64,000 bases of DNA from Plantago major (taxonomy: Eukaryota; Streptophyta; Magnoliopsida; Lamiales; Plantaginaceae): assembly GCA_026545765.1 (NCBI GenBank), contig CM048843.1, positions 10,563,501 to 10,627,500 of the forward strand, read 5' to 3'. The notes under the pieces were generated by a model. That model saw only the letters and a program-made list of their open reading frames with translations. It was not told the DNA's origin and did no database searches. Positions 46,929 to 58,156 of this stretch are shown piece by piece (the first letter of the stretch is position 1; each line of letters opens with the position of its first letter). The position numbers were made by a program, and so were the translations under genes.

Positions 46929-47285
46929 GTGTTTGCAAATGCTTAAAAAAAGTGTTTTTGTGTTTTTGAAGAATCAAAATTAGTTTTTTAGTGTTTTATA
47001 TTATAACTTCTGCTGCAACTTCTCTGGAAAAAAACAAGTAACCGCCAGAAGTTAAGAAGCAACCCAATAGCTGCTTCTATCTGCTTTAAGCATGTAGTAG
47101 ATTTTTTTTCAATTAAAATTAACTAATTAAATTAATTTTTGCAAACACTAAAACTTATGCTTTTACAATTTTAAGCTGTTTTTTGTATAATATATCAAAT
47201 ACTAATGACTTTTGCTTAAAATCAACTTTAATCAACTTTTAATAAAAGAAGACAAAAAAACACTAGTAAAAGCATTTGCAAACAC
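46929..47285. mobile_element. MITE, ~357 bp, with inverted ends
   Basis: Left end GTGTTTGCAAATGCTT and right end (reversed) GTGTTTGCAAATGCTT are identical for 16 bases, and similarity continues imperfectly inward ('aaaaaaagtg' against 'ttactagtg'). Interior is AT-rich with no ORF. A clear target duplication was not resolved. This end sequence is typical of hAT- or PIF-type plant MITEs. It marks the boundary between the PWWP cluster and the F-box gene. Confidence 0.75.
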
Positions 47286-47891
47286 ACACTTATTCAATTT
47301 CAATTTGGTAATTACATGTGTCACACTTTCCGTATAATGTGCAAGGTTAATATTCAAGTTGTTAATGGTACGGAAGGAATAATACTAAGAGCTAAAATTC
47401 TACTGCTTCCTCTGATTGGTTGATAAAAAATACGTTTGTTGATCTCTTACAATCACACCCCACAATAAACCCCAAGTATATAATTAATACTCTCCTCTTC
47501 CGTCTCAGATAACTTATAATTTTAGAGTTGACGTGTAATTTTAAATGAAAAGTTAAAATTATGATAAAATATAAAAATGTGTGAAAAAATATACTTTTTG
47601 TGGCAAACATTGTAATTCACTAATTTGTGTGTAAATTTGTGATTGTTTATTATTTTTTCGGTGTGGACTAACTTAATATATAGTAATTTATGAAATTTTA
47701 TGGGAGATTGATTATTTTTTAACTCCTTCCTTCAAATAAGTAATTTGTATATACATCATTGGACATTTGGACTTAACAACCGCAAGTCACAAAAATATAT
47801 ATCCTCCGCAGAAATCGAATTGTTGGTTACATATCTACTACACACGTAACGTAAAGCGATCGATCCAAGAGCTAGAACCCTAGAATAGATC
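47286..47891 (+). promoter_or_regulatory. Upstream region of the F-box gene
   Basis: No ORF. AT-rich, containing 'ctcctcttccgtctcagata' (47493-47512), which resembles a Stowaway-type MITE end without a clear partner. A TATA box could not be chosen confidently. Confidence 0.35.
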
Positions 47892-49064
47892 ATGAGCAAA
47901 TTAAAACGATCAACCACCATGTCCTCTGCAGCAGAAATTGTTGGTTCCATTGATGATCTGTTGAAGGAGATTCTGCTTCGACTCCCTTTAAAATCACTTG
48001 TTCGATTCGAGTCCGTCTCCAATCACTGGCACAATCTCATCACCAGCCTTCGCAGTTTCTTGATTTCTAATCAGAACCCTAACCCTACTAGCCTAATCCT
48101 TCTAGTGTATCATAGTTTTGAGCTAGATTATCCGCGATCTAAATATGTTCCCTTCCCCTTGGACCCTGATCATCAACATAGCAACAACTCAACTCGATTA
48201 TGGAACCAAAATGCTTGTTCCGGATACGTAATCACGCAATCCTGCAACGGCCTGCACCTCGTCCGTTCCACTACTATCACCCTGGGAGTGCTTCCCACTC
48301 ATTATGTTTGCAATCCTACCACCAATAAATCGACTGCCCTGCCTCAACCTGCCGGCTGTCGGGTCAAGAGGATGTATTTGGCTTTTGATCCTGCCAAGTC
48401 TCCTTACTACAAAGTCGTCTGCATAGGGCAGACGACTTTATCCTCAAAGTGTACCTTGTATCAGGTTTATCTTTACTCCTCGGACACCCGTTGTTGGAGA
48501 ATAAGTGGGGGGTCTTTCACTCTATATATGCGCGATTTTGAGGAAGCTCTGTTATCGAGTGGGGTGTATTGGAATGGTAATATTCACTGGCTGAATGCAT
48601 ACCATCCTCAAGAATATTTCTACTTCGACATCGAATGTCAGATGTTCAAGGAAATGCCTAGACCGCCACTGCCAGTGGACACGACATTGCATCCAATAAG
48701 GTATTATTTCGGAGAGACTTCTGGTCATTTGTATTTTGTTCCGGTTCTTAGTCTGCAATTCAATGTGTATGAGCTGAAGAGAGATTATTCGGAGTGGTTT
48801 ATCAAGTACCATGTTGATTTATCAATGCTTCCTTCCCCGCTGAACTTCATCATGGATCTTAATGTGATTTCTGTCATTCATGGTGCCTACAACAAGGAAG
48901 ATCCATTCTTGATTGTTGAGCATACTCTTAATTACAATGATACATTGTATACACGGTATAATATTGTATCCAAGACATCCCAAACGCTGCAGGTGCTCGA
49001 TGTCGATGAGACTGATGGAATTTCCAATGTATTCCCCTATATGGAGTCACTTTGTTCTGTTTAG
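47892..49064 (+). CDS. F-box protein with F-box-associated (FBA-type) domain
   Basis: Single-exon, 390 residues, a usual size for plant F-box/FBA proteins. The F-box is at residues about 17-58 (VGSIDDLLKEILLRLPLKSL, then VRFESVSNHWHNLI), which in this family binds SKP1/ASK in an SCF ubiquitin ligase. The rest is the substrate-side region: SCNGLHLV near 113, VCNPTTNKSTALP (a typical 'NP.t...LP' block), and YLAFDPAKSPYYKVVCI ('fGfDp....YKVv'). These fit the F-box-associated interaction domain. The target is unknown. The start at 47892 is the first ATG; a second Met at residue 10 could also serve. Its 3' end carries a tandem duplication that includes the stop codon. Confidence 0.88.
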   Translation: MSKLKRSTTMSSAAEIVGSIDDLLKEILLRLPLKSLVRFESVSNHWHNLITSLRSFLISNQNPNPTSLILLVYHSFELDYPRSKYVPFPLDPDHQHSNNSTRLWNQNACSGYVITQSCNGLHLVRSTTITLGVLPTHYVCNPTTNKSTALPQPAGCRVKRMYLAFDPAKSPYYKVVCIGQTTLSSKCTLYQVYLYSSDTRCWRISGGSFTLYMRDFEEALLSSGVYWNGNIHWLNAYHPQEYFYFDIECQMFKEMPRPPLPVDTTLHPIRYYFGETSGHLYFVPVLSLQFNVYELKRDYSEWFIKYHVDLSMLPSPLNFIMDLNVISVIHGAYNKEDPFLIVEHTLNYNDTLYTRYNIVSKTSQTLQVLDVDETDGISNVFPYMESLCSV

Positions 49065-49200
49065 TTCTAGCAATATGACAGCAAAAATTCTGTTTGTTGA
49101 TTCTTTTATATTTCCACTGTATTCCCTTATATGGAGTCACTTTGTTCTGTTTAGTTGTAGCAATATGACAGCAAAAATTCTCTTTCTTGATTCTTTTAAT
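49028..49200 (+). repeat. Tandem duplication (~90 bp) spanning the F-box stop codon
   Basis: 'tgtattccc(c/t)tatatggagt' + 'cactttgttctgtttagtt' + 'caatatgacagcaaaaattc' + 'ttgattctttta' occurs at 49028-49106 and again at 49117-49199. The first copy encodes the protein's last residues (YMESLCSV) and stop; the second is in the 3'UTR. Confidence 0.9.
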
Positions 49201-49409
49201 GTTTGGTATTGTTGATGCTAATAATGTACAACTTACTGCAAGCATTTGACATTGTTGTTGATCATACATGTTTCGTAATAATTGTATTGTAGTTGGAAAC
49301 TTGGGTATCATACATCTCAAATCATGTTTCAGTACAAACAAATGCTGAATATTGAACCTTCAACAATCAGATATCAGCAAGAAAAACTGAGAGAGTAGGA
49401 GACATTATA

Positions 49410-49874
49410 TCAGATGAAATATTTGACCATCTGAACTTCCTTTTCCTTGAAACCACATTTTTCATAAAACATTCTGTTGTCAACACTGCAGTCAAGAATC
49501 ACCTTGTAGCAACCCATGGTGCGAGCATGATCAGAAAGGAATTCAATAATTTTCTTGCCTAACTGCTTTCCTCTAACACTCGAATCTACTACCACATCTT
49601 CAATATGACCAACTTTACCACAATTACGTATAAATTTCTTCTCAATGAATACACTCCCAGTAGCCACAATCTTTCCTGAATTGCCTTCTATCACGCATAT
49701 CACATGATCATCACCATAGTGAGCCAGCTCCACAAATCGTTGTTGGAATGCCTCGTTCGAGACAGAGTCGCAAACTGTCAGTTGTTGTAGTAACTCGATG
49801 AACCCCTTGCTTATGTCTGATTTCTCCAACTTCCTAACAACAAATGCTTCATCTACAGAATCAGTGGTTTGCAT
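49410..49874 (-). CDS. GNA1: Glucosamine 6-phosphate N-acetyltransferase
   Basis: 154 residues, matching the length of plant GNA1. This GNAT-family enzyme acetylates glucosamine 6-phosphate with acetyl-CoA on the route to UDP-GlcNAc. Visible marks: the N-terminal VRKLEKSDISKGFIELLQQL, GHIEDVVVDSSVRGKQLGKK (about 89-108, with the acetyl-CoA loop R-G-x-x-L-G), and YKVILDCSVDNRMFYEKCGF (about 123-142), a conserved GNA1 signature. The coding part is one exon; a 5'UTR intron is predicted just upstream (49890-50810). It converges with the F-box gene, the two 3' ends being about 350 bases apart. The gene looks intact. Confidence 0.92.
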   Translation of the reverse strand: MQTTDSVDEAFVVRKLEKSDISKGFIELLQQLTVCDSVSNEAFQQRFVELAHYGDDHVICVIEGNSGKIVATGSVFIEKKFIRNCGKVGHIEDVVVDSSVRGKQLGKKIIEFLSDHARTMGCYKVILDCSVDNRMFYEKCGFKEKEVQMVKYFI

Positions 49875-49889
49875 ATTTACTTGAAGAAC

Positions 49890-50810
49890 CTACAAGCAGT
49901 AAAATAAAAATAAGAACAGATGAATAGTCCAATGGTAATCTGAAAACAAGAACATGAAACATAAGTAATGGAAATCCCACAGATGAGATTGCCGATTAGT
50001 GTAACAAAACCGCCTAATTAGTTAGAACAGAGTACTCAACACATGGACATTAGTACATTACAAGGTAACTTGATCTGTGAACACCTTCAACTCAAGAGAG
50101 ACTCTGCTCGTTTTACCATCTCATAATTTCCAGGAAATCAGATATCGCAAGATGTGATTAAAAAAAAGAAGGTATACACTATACAGTATCAATCTATGCT
50201 GAAGGCTCGCGAATCTGATTGATCCTAAAGGCTGGATTACCTATATGTACCTATTCTGTTGCCCAGGCTAAATCATGCACCGGTGTTGAAACTTGGACAA
50301 CCGGCATTCTAGAGTACAGCATCATACATGAGAAACCTGAACAGAAAACACAATTTACATATGGAGAAACAATGGAAATTGTAAGCGTCCATCCTATAAG
50401 CTGCTCCAAAAGTTCCTAAACTCTTATTTGCTTATTTTTCTTGATCCTCTTTATGAGCTTATCAGGAAATCGGAAACTACAAACAATGAGCCCATGATGA
50501 TTCGTGAAACTCATAAGTCATATCATAAGGAACATCACTCTAGAACTACTACCAGCCAGTCTACCACTCTAGCTAACCTTATGAGGACACTAAAATCAAT
50601 CAGAAATTTCGATAATATCTACCTTTTGTTGTTTCTGGTGAACTTAACTGGAGTATATAGCAATTACAGTAGAAATCATGAATGGTAACAAATCCGTTTC
50701 AACAGAATGCGCAATCCAGCTGAAAATTGTGATTCAGTATACAGGCAACATTGTCTAATCGCCAAATTAACATAAAAGAGAAAAGTTGATAATGGAGAAA
50801 AGGATCGAAC
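49890..50810 (-). other. 5'UTR intron of GNA1
   Basis: On the minus strand the donor is 'ttcttcag|gttcg' at 50811/50810 and the acceptor is 'ctgcttgtag|gttc' at 49890/49889, 15 bases before the start codon. The presumed first exon runs from 50811 to about 50890. ORFs inside this interval on the other strand show no recognisable domain. Inferred from splice signals only. Confidence 0.5.
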
Positions 50811-50988
50811 CTGAAGAATCGTAGGGGAAGAAGACGATCAATCGGAATATGCAGAAATGAGGTTGAAATGAGTAGATCGATTAGACTTTCGGTTTGTGTG
50901 GTTTTAAGATCTAATAATTCGCCAATTTTTAGTAGTCTGAAGTTCGGAACTGATTCGGTTTTGATTTTGATAATTCACCAACTTTGTC

Positions 50989-51449
50989 TAGGGAATGTAA
51001 ATAAAACGAACGTTCATGAAAATTTCACGAAATTTTTTAATTAACGTTCAGTTCGTGTTCGAGTTTAACCTAACCGAACAGTTCGCGAACATGTTCGTTA
51101 ATAAATGACCACGGACACGAACATATAATTTATTGTTTCGTAGTTCGCGAACTGTTCGTGAACAAATTATATGTATAATAATTTTATATTATTTTATATA
51201 TGTTATAATATTTACTAACCTAATCTATCATTTCTATTTTCCAAGTTATAATATATTCTAACCTAATCCACGCAAAGCCTATAATAGTTCGCGAACTGTT
51301 TGTAAACATGTTGAAACATTAAGAAACTGAACATGAACAAGTGATAGATGTTCGACGAACATGAACACGAACTGAACATGACATATATTAAACGAACAAA
51401 CGTTTATTAAGGTCAATATTCAGTTCGTTCGGTTCGAAATACACCTCTA
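50989..51449. mobile_element. hAT-type MITE, ~460 bp, GTTCG-rich
   Basis: Ends are inverted and related: left TAGGGAATGTAAATAAAACG, right (reversed) TAGAGGTGTATTTCGAACCG. Subterminal GTTCGCGAAC-type palindromes are frequent ('cagttcgcgaacatgttcg', 'agttcgcgaactgttcgtga'). It resembles the ends of the 2.1-kb element at 31130-33227. It lies just upstream of the GNA1 first exon, so it may contribute to that promoter. The target duplication was not clean. Confidence 0.7.
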
Positions 51450-51581
51450 ATTGATGTCGTAATTTGAGGCTTCATATCGTGGACTGCATCAGAGAGCACA
51501 CATCTAGGATTTATGGAACTTGACCCGAACCTACTCCAAACTCAGTTCGACTCGTTAACACGGCTAATAAAAGAATTCAAA
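51450..51581. other. Short unassigned spacer
   Basis: Between the hAT MITE and the non-LTR insert. Nothing recognised. Confidence 0.4.
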
Positions 51582-51598
51582 ATTCAATAAACAATCTC

Positions 51599-52106
51599 TT
51601 TTTTTTCTTTGAAACGGTAAAATATATTAATACTTAAATAAACGTTTACAAGAGTTTAAGGAATGATCGAGAAACACTTGCTCTTACAAATATTACATCG
51701 GAGTACAACCTCAACCGAATAACAAGAAATTTATCAAACTAGCAGCCTGCTTCATTCTTTAGCACAAGGCCCATCATCGCTAGTATCTAGTAACCAAAGC
51801 CCAACACCACAAGCATTTCACATCCCTCATCAGGTCCAAAAGTCCAAATCTCAACCAACATATTTGAGTGCCCCACTTCTGTCAATTGCTTAATAGAGCA
51901 GAACCCGTCAATTCCAAATTGGTGTACCGTCCGACTAGCCCAACCCCTACACCCTATGCTTGGAGAGAATAAGTGGTAAGAAATTTAAGGTAGGGTCCTA
52001 GACCAAACACGTCAATTCCTTAAGAACCTAAGCAACACACACAAATAATGAAAACTCGTTGTCATCTTGGTCACCACCGTCGTCTAGTATGTCTAGACCG
52101 AGATTT
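51599..52106 (-). mobile_element. Non-LTR insert (SINE or 5'-truncated LINE), 508 bp, 17-bp target duplication
   Basis: The 17-base direct repeat ATTCAATAAACAATCTC occurs at 51582-51598 and 52107-52123. The insert starts with a T run on the plus strand (51599-51606), that is, a poly-A tail on the minus strand. A long target duplication plus a poly-A tail indicates target-primed reverse transcription. No ORF or RNA polymerase III box was recognised, so SINE versus truncated LINE is open. Confidence 0.8.
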
Positions 52107-52123
52107 ATTCAATAAACAATCTC

Positions 52124-52468
52124 GATGCATTTGACTCGGATTCGAGTACATAAGAGTTTAATATTAGTGTTTTGAGAATATAGTTGAATATCATTATTTA
52201 TTACATTAAATTGGATTTTATTTTTACAATTTATATAACTCAAGTATAATTTATGTTAATAAACTTAGCGGGCATTCTAATTGTGGAAAGAGATGGATAA
52301 TTGTTTAGTGGAGAAAACATTGAGTTAAGTTTAATTGTGGAAACTATAAGTTAAGTATCTTTACTTTGTTTAACGGACGAACAATCATGGTTAACACTAC
52401 GCTATACCAAGCATGCAAAAATAAGTATTAAAAAACTTTTGATATTAGAAAAAAATTATTATAACTCT
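52124..52468. other. No gene seen
   Basis: AT-rich spacer leading into the MULE target duplication. No motif recognised. Confidence 0.4.
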
Positions 52469-52477
52469 ATAAAATAA

Positions 52478-52575
52478 GGGAATATTACATATACCCCCCC
52501 CCCCCCCCCCCCCCCGACGATACACAAGTCTCATCTAGGTACCCGTTAGTGTAACAATTACATCCAGGTCCAAAA
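52478..52575 (+). repeat. MULE left terminal inverted repeat
   Basis: Contains a run of about 22 C at 52494-52515 where the right end has only five, so the homopolymer grew after insertion. Pairs with 59435-59529. Confidence 0.85.
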
Positions 52576-53061
52576 GGCTATATTTATGTTGACCAACTTT
52601 TAAGCCACAATCAATTATAACACAAACAAACAGGCCTTAAGTCATTTTCTACCTTTTCTAGGTTAATTCCATTTGTATACTCACACTCCCATCCACCCGC
52701 CAAAACCATTCTTCCGTCTTCTTCATCAAACTCTTTCCGCCATTAACACAACCTCCATGATCAATCAAAAATTGATGACGTAACCGGCCATAATTGCACG
52801 TTTTTTCCAGTAATACTTCATTCTTGCTCCTGTTGGTGTGAACTCGCGTGCGAAAGAAAGGTACTGATTTTTTTTTCAAAATTCTTGCCTTTTTGTTGTT
52901 ATTTTCATGTTATAACAGTTTGTATTTGTATGCGAGTTCATAATTTCATGTCCGATTTCACTGGAAATCGCATTAGGGTTTTTTTATAAATCTCAGTTAG
53001 GGCTTTTATTTTTGTTTTAGTTTGATTAATTTGCTTGTTGTTTCTTGTTGTTACAGTGACA

Positions 53062-56000
53062 ATGGGTCCGTTCTTTAACATTAGGATTCATTACTGTAAG
53101 GATCAATACATGCTTAGCAATATCGATTCTTCCAGGTATTCTCATTCGAAATTGTTGAATGATGTTTATAAGACAGTGTTAGATGGCGTGCAATCCGATG
53201 GTACTCTGTTTTTTAGTATGGTGGCTGATATTGAGGGAACTTTTGATCAAATTGAGATAGTGGGTGATTCTAGTGTTAAGTCCATGTTTGAGTTGAATAT
53301 GAAGCACATGGAAGTAGAATTGCACTTAGAGACAACTGATGTTGAGCCTTTAGCTGTGGATAGGTCATGTAAGAAAAATAAGAGAGGGAATGCATATGAA
53401 TTTGCTGATTTGGATGTTGATGTTGAGTATGTACCTCCCACCAAAGTCCAAAAAGAAAGTAGTAGTACTACTAGAAGAAGATTGTTTAGACAGAGGAGTT
53501 GTAAGCCAAAACCACCTGGAACTTCTCCCAAACACCCCCCTGCTTTTGTTGACTTGACAAAAGATCCTATGTTTGATGATGATATACCTCCACCCCCTCC
53601 CACCCAAGAAACACAAAACACTGAGGCCTCATAACAAGAACCATTCCCAGAATCTCCAAAAACTCCACAAGCTTCAAACAAATCCACCAATTCACCAGCT
53701 CCTACTCCTTACATACCTGAACCTACTGAACCAACCCCTGTGAAGTCTGTTGGTAGTCAGTTTAATGTGGCTGGTGATGAGTTTGAAGAATTGTTGTCCA
53801 AAATTTTAAAAAAGAACATACCAAAGGGTAATGATCATGTTGAAACTGGTGAAGGTAGTAAGACAACTGAGACAACTGAAGATGTTTTAGTTGAGGACTG
53901 GGTTGATGATGAGGATGATATCAATGCAATGAAGGAGAAGATTATAGCTGAAAAACTGAAAAGCAAGATGCATGGGTGATGAGCCTGTATTTTAGGCTCT
54001 CATTTCGTTCTATTTACCAGCTTTCGTTCGTCTCTATTTGTCTTTCGTAGCGTATTTTGTGTGTTTTTATGTGTCTTGTGTTTTAGTTATGTTCTACAGG
54101 TTTTCGTGTATTTTGGGATGTTTTGGAGGAAGAAATGATCCCTTTGAAGGTCGTGTTCGAGAAGAAGCCCAATACTCCACTCAGAAATACTCAGAACTCC
54201 AAGATTTGCATGAAAAGGCTTGGTCGCGTGACTACCAGTGGCGCGACCGTGTGAACTCCTTTCAAGAGGCAGTCGCGACCGCATTACCTGGTCGCGACCG
54301 GTACCGCAGAATCTTTTTGCGGTATAACTTGGGCGATTTAGCTCATTCTAAAAACACTTCTTCTTTCTTCGTTTTTACTTTTACTCTGAAGCAAAAACCC
54401 TTGTTATGGTTCTTTGCTTTGGTTGATCATTGATCTTGACTTGTAATCGTATTATTGACATCGGATTCACTCATTGAAGTTAGCTTATCAATTCAATTCA
54501 TTTTTCTTTCACAATTTCTCTTGTGCTTGATTTCTTGGTGAATGATTATTATATCGTCTTGTATGTTTGATTCGATTGTGATTGTCAATATGCATGCCAA
54601 TCCTTGTGATATGAGTAGCTAATTTCTTCGATAGATGCGGTAGCTATTAAGGATTAATCGAATTGGGATTTTTACCTATAGGGTTTGTTCATATGTGTTA
54701 AGCTTCTTCCCAAACTTCGTAAAACCCCCAATTTCGGTAGTCTTACTCTAAATCCTCAAACACTTTCAGGTTAAGAATCAATCGTCTGACAATCGATTGA
54801 TTTCTTTACTTCATATTTTCAAAGAATGCTTTGGTTAAACTGAAATTGGTTGTTTATTTGGACAAATAACTATGACAGCGTATGAACAATAGGTTTGATT
54901 CTGTATTCGATTAATCTGAAATGCTACCGTGTCTATTTCACTTCTCTTGATTCAAATTCACTCTCGTTTACTTAGTTTAATTTACAAAACCAACTCAATC
55001 ATACAAACTGCTACTTGCAAACTCTTGCGTTTGATACTTGAAAACGTCATAGTTGCCTAGTTAGCTCCTTGAGAATGATCTTGTAGTTAAGGCTTGTTTA
55101 CTCAACACTGCTTTAGTTACTTTGAATTTTATCAAGTACTAATTTGAGCACATCAATGGGACTGATAGTAGCATCAGTCATGATAGTGATAGTGATGATC
55201 CAAATTTTCATGATGCTGAAACTGATGATGATGCTTGTGATTATGAGAATGAGCAGGTACCAATTGATGAGACTGAGCAAGTACCAATTGAGAATGAGGC
55301 TTTTGAGGAGAGTGATGGTGAGAGGGATGCTAGGGATGCCTTTGATTGGGAGTATGAGGAACCTAATTTTCACTATATGCATGAAAGTGAGGATGAAGAA
55401 ATTGGATTTACTAGGTGTGTGAATTCTGATTCCGGCAATGAGGAACATGAGGAAAATGAGACAGGGGAAAATGGTGCAATTAGTGAGCAACAAGAAACTA
55501 CAACTGCAAATGCAAATGCCACAAAAGAACATGAGGTGATCCTGATTTTGAATATAACAGTGAGGGAGTTGATGACTTGAGTGAAGAAGAGTGGATTGGT
55601 GATGAATTTAAAGAGAATAATGAAGAATGGGATATGGAGTTTAAAGAAGGAGATGTATTTGGTAGTGTGAAAGAGTTAAGGAGGAGGGTTAAAGAGTATG
55701 TATTGAAGGTAGGGTTTGGTGAGGAAGAAAAATGACACTAGCAGATACACTGTACATTGTGGAGGGAAAGGCTTTCAATGGAGGCTCCATGCAGGTATTT
55801 AACTGTACTAACTTACTTTTTAGTAAACTTTGGTTTCTCTCAAGGCATTTTACTAACTTGCTTTTCTGCATTTTTAGGTGTTTTAGATGATGAAGTCTCC
55901 TTCATGATAAGGAGTTGTCATGGAGTGCACCAGTGTGTCAGAAAGGTTGATCAAAGGCAGGCAGACTCCAATTGGTTAGCAGCCAAGCTACTTGAACCAC

Positions 56001-58156
56001 TGAGGGAAACTCCCGGTATTAAAGCAAAAGAACTAGAACCTTGGGTGACCAACAAGCTGGGGATCAAGGTGCCTTATATGAGGATTTATAGAGATATGCT
56101 CAAAGCCATAGAGATATTATGAGGCAACCCTGAAGAGGCTTTTAGGTTGTCACCTAAGTGCAGAGAGATGGTACTTAGGACAAACCTTGGATCAATAGTT
56201 GAAATGAATGTGAAGCCTGCAATTGAAAGACCACCCCATTTTCAAAGGTTCTTCTGTGGATTGGAGGGCCTAAAAAGAGAATTTCTAAATGGATGCAGTC
56301 CATTCCTCTTCTTTGATGGGTGTCATTTGAGGGGGCAGATATGGTGGTCACTTATTGAGTGCAGTCTCAACTGATCCAGACTGTGGGATCTATTCAGTTA
56401 CTTGGGCTATTGTTGAATCTGAGTGCAAAGAGTCTTGGGGCTTCTTTTTACAATATCTTGAGAGATTTGTTGGTCCATGGGATGCTGAAAAACACTGGCA
56501 CTTCATGGCAAATAGACAAAAGGTAAACATGTCATATATCATTGCCAATTCTATTTGACTAACTATACGTATATCACAAATGCAGGGTTTGGTGCCATTT
56601 ATTGAAGAGTTGGCCCCAACTGTTATCAATAGGAAATGTGCAAAGCACATTTATGACAATTTCAAGCTCAAGTGGGGGCGAAGGATGAACAAAAATCCCG
56701 AACTCTGATTCAAAATTCTCTCAAAGTGTAGACCTAAGGAAGTACTTCTGGCAAGCTGCAACAGTTTATACATCATATGGTTTTAACAAAGCAATGGTGA
56801 AAATGAGAGCTGCAAGTGTTCCAGCATGGACCTATCTCACGAATATTCCTGTAGGGTTTTGGGCAAGACATGCTTTTGACCCAACTCCAAAAATAGACCA
56901 TTGCACTAACAATCTTAGTGAGAGTTTCAATTCTTGGGTGGATCCTATAAGAGGGTACTCTATCCTGAATATAATGGAGGTAACTATGTTTTACTCATTT
57001 AACTCATTTAAGTTAACTGGTGTGTGATAACTATGTTTTACTCATTTTGTAGGGATTGAGAACATAAGTTATGCAGAGAATTGTAGTAAGGAGGAAGAAG
57101 GGTGCAGCTTGTACCTTAGTTGTAATGCCAAGGGTGTTAAAGAAGTTAAATGAAGCACATGATGCTTCAAGAAGATGTAGGCTAGTTTCAGAGTCTGGGG
57201 ATGTATATGAGGTGGAGGACTACTCATACACCTTTGTGGTTAACCTTCAGACAAGGTCTTGTGATTGTAAAAGGTGGGACATGAGTGGAATCCCTTGTAG
57301 GAATGCATGGGTGACTATCAATCACAATAGACAAGATGGGGAGAACTTCTTAAGTGATAACCATACCAAGGCTGCCTATGTTAGGGCAGATGATATGATG
57401 ATTCAGCCTGTGCCAAATTATAGATTCTGGCCCAATGATTTGACTAAGGAAGAATGCTCACCTCCTCATGTTCTCAGACCCCCTGGTAGACCTCCTGTAA
57501 CTAGAATTAGACACCCAAGTGAAGGTGGTGCAAAGCCAAGGAGAACTACTGATCCATTGCACAAAACAAGAAGACCACCAAAATGTAGTCTATGTGGTGT
57601 TAGAGGACATAACTGTAGGAAATGTCCTACCTTGGTGAGTTTTATATATTTTTTATATAACATTTCTTGTAATTAGTGTGTAAGTCTCAAGAATACACTC
57701 TTATTTATGTACATTGCAGGAAAAGGATGCAGATGAGGAACCAATACAGTCTACTCATTCAAATCAGCAAGAGGAAGGACACTAAGTAAATGATGTAAGT
57801 AATTGGCTATCCCTACATGAGGAATATATCTGCATTAGTCTGGTTTTGTTTGTTTATTGGCAATTCATTTGATTTGGATATCATTTGCTTGAGATATTGG
57901 TTATTTATTTGCTTGGGATATCATTTGCTTGTTATGTATGTTTGCTGAATTTGGGATATGTTTTGCATGTAGAGTACACATGCAGAAACTGTAGGGACTG
58001 GCAGGGGAAGGGGTAGGAGTGGCAGGGTAAATGGCAGGGGGAAGAGGAAGTGGCCAGGCTGTAACTTCAACTAATGGAAGAGGCAGGGGCAGAGGAAGGG
58101 CCAAAGGAGGAGCAACAAGGGGAAGAGGTCTAGGTTCTTGGTTTGGTGCTGATTAG
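53062..58156 (+). pseudogene. mudrA-type MULE transposase, inactivated
   Basis: Order of remains: a PB1-like N-terminus (MGPFFNIRIHYCKDQYMLSN); a stop at 53632; an acidic region split by the solo LTR; frameshift near 55533; the MuDR N-domain ending SRYTVHCGGKGFQWRLHA (about 55740-55794) after another shift; intron 55796-55878; VRKVDQRQADSNWLAAKLLE; a stop at 56120; the MULE catalytic block FFDGCHLRG (about 56310-56336), shifted before YGGHLLSAVSTDPD; TWAIVESECKESWGFFLQYL; NNLSESFNSWV; a SWIM-like finger CDCKRWDMSGIPCRNAW; a zinc knuckle CSLCGVRGHNCRKC; and an Arg/Gly-rich end. Introns are inferred at 56524-56584, 56979-57051, 57633-57719. At least five frame breaks make it non-functional. Confidence 0.88.
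53977..55155. mobile_element. Solo LTR nested in the MULE transposase, 1.18 kb
   Basis: Begins TGATGAGCC, ends GCACATCA, flanked by ATGGG on both sides (53972-53976, 55156-55160). Removing it and one ATGGG joins the upstream frame (KSKMHG) to the downstream acidic frame (TDSSISHDSD) without a shift. It contains GGTCGCGAC palindromes at 54220-54302. No internal domain, primer site or second LTR, hence a solo LTR from unequal recombination. The ORFs inside are spurious. Probably from a gypsy-type element, though family cannot be assigned. Confidence 0.85.

Noticed and set aside
48928..49341. 137-codon minus-strand ORF over the F-box 3' end
   Set aside because: Repetitive because of the tandem duplication there; antisense shadow.
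53247..53690. 147-codon minus-strand ORF
   Set aside because: Antisense shadow of the transposase N-terminal region; no domain.
55144..55422. 92-codon Met/Ile-rich ORF
   Set aside because: Off-frame reading of the acidic region of the MULE transposase; the adjoining frame reads DSDSDDPNFHD and continues the protein.
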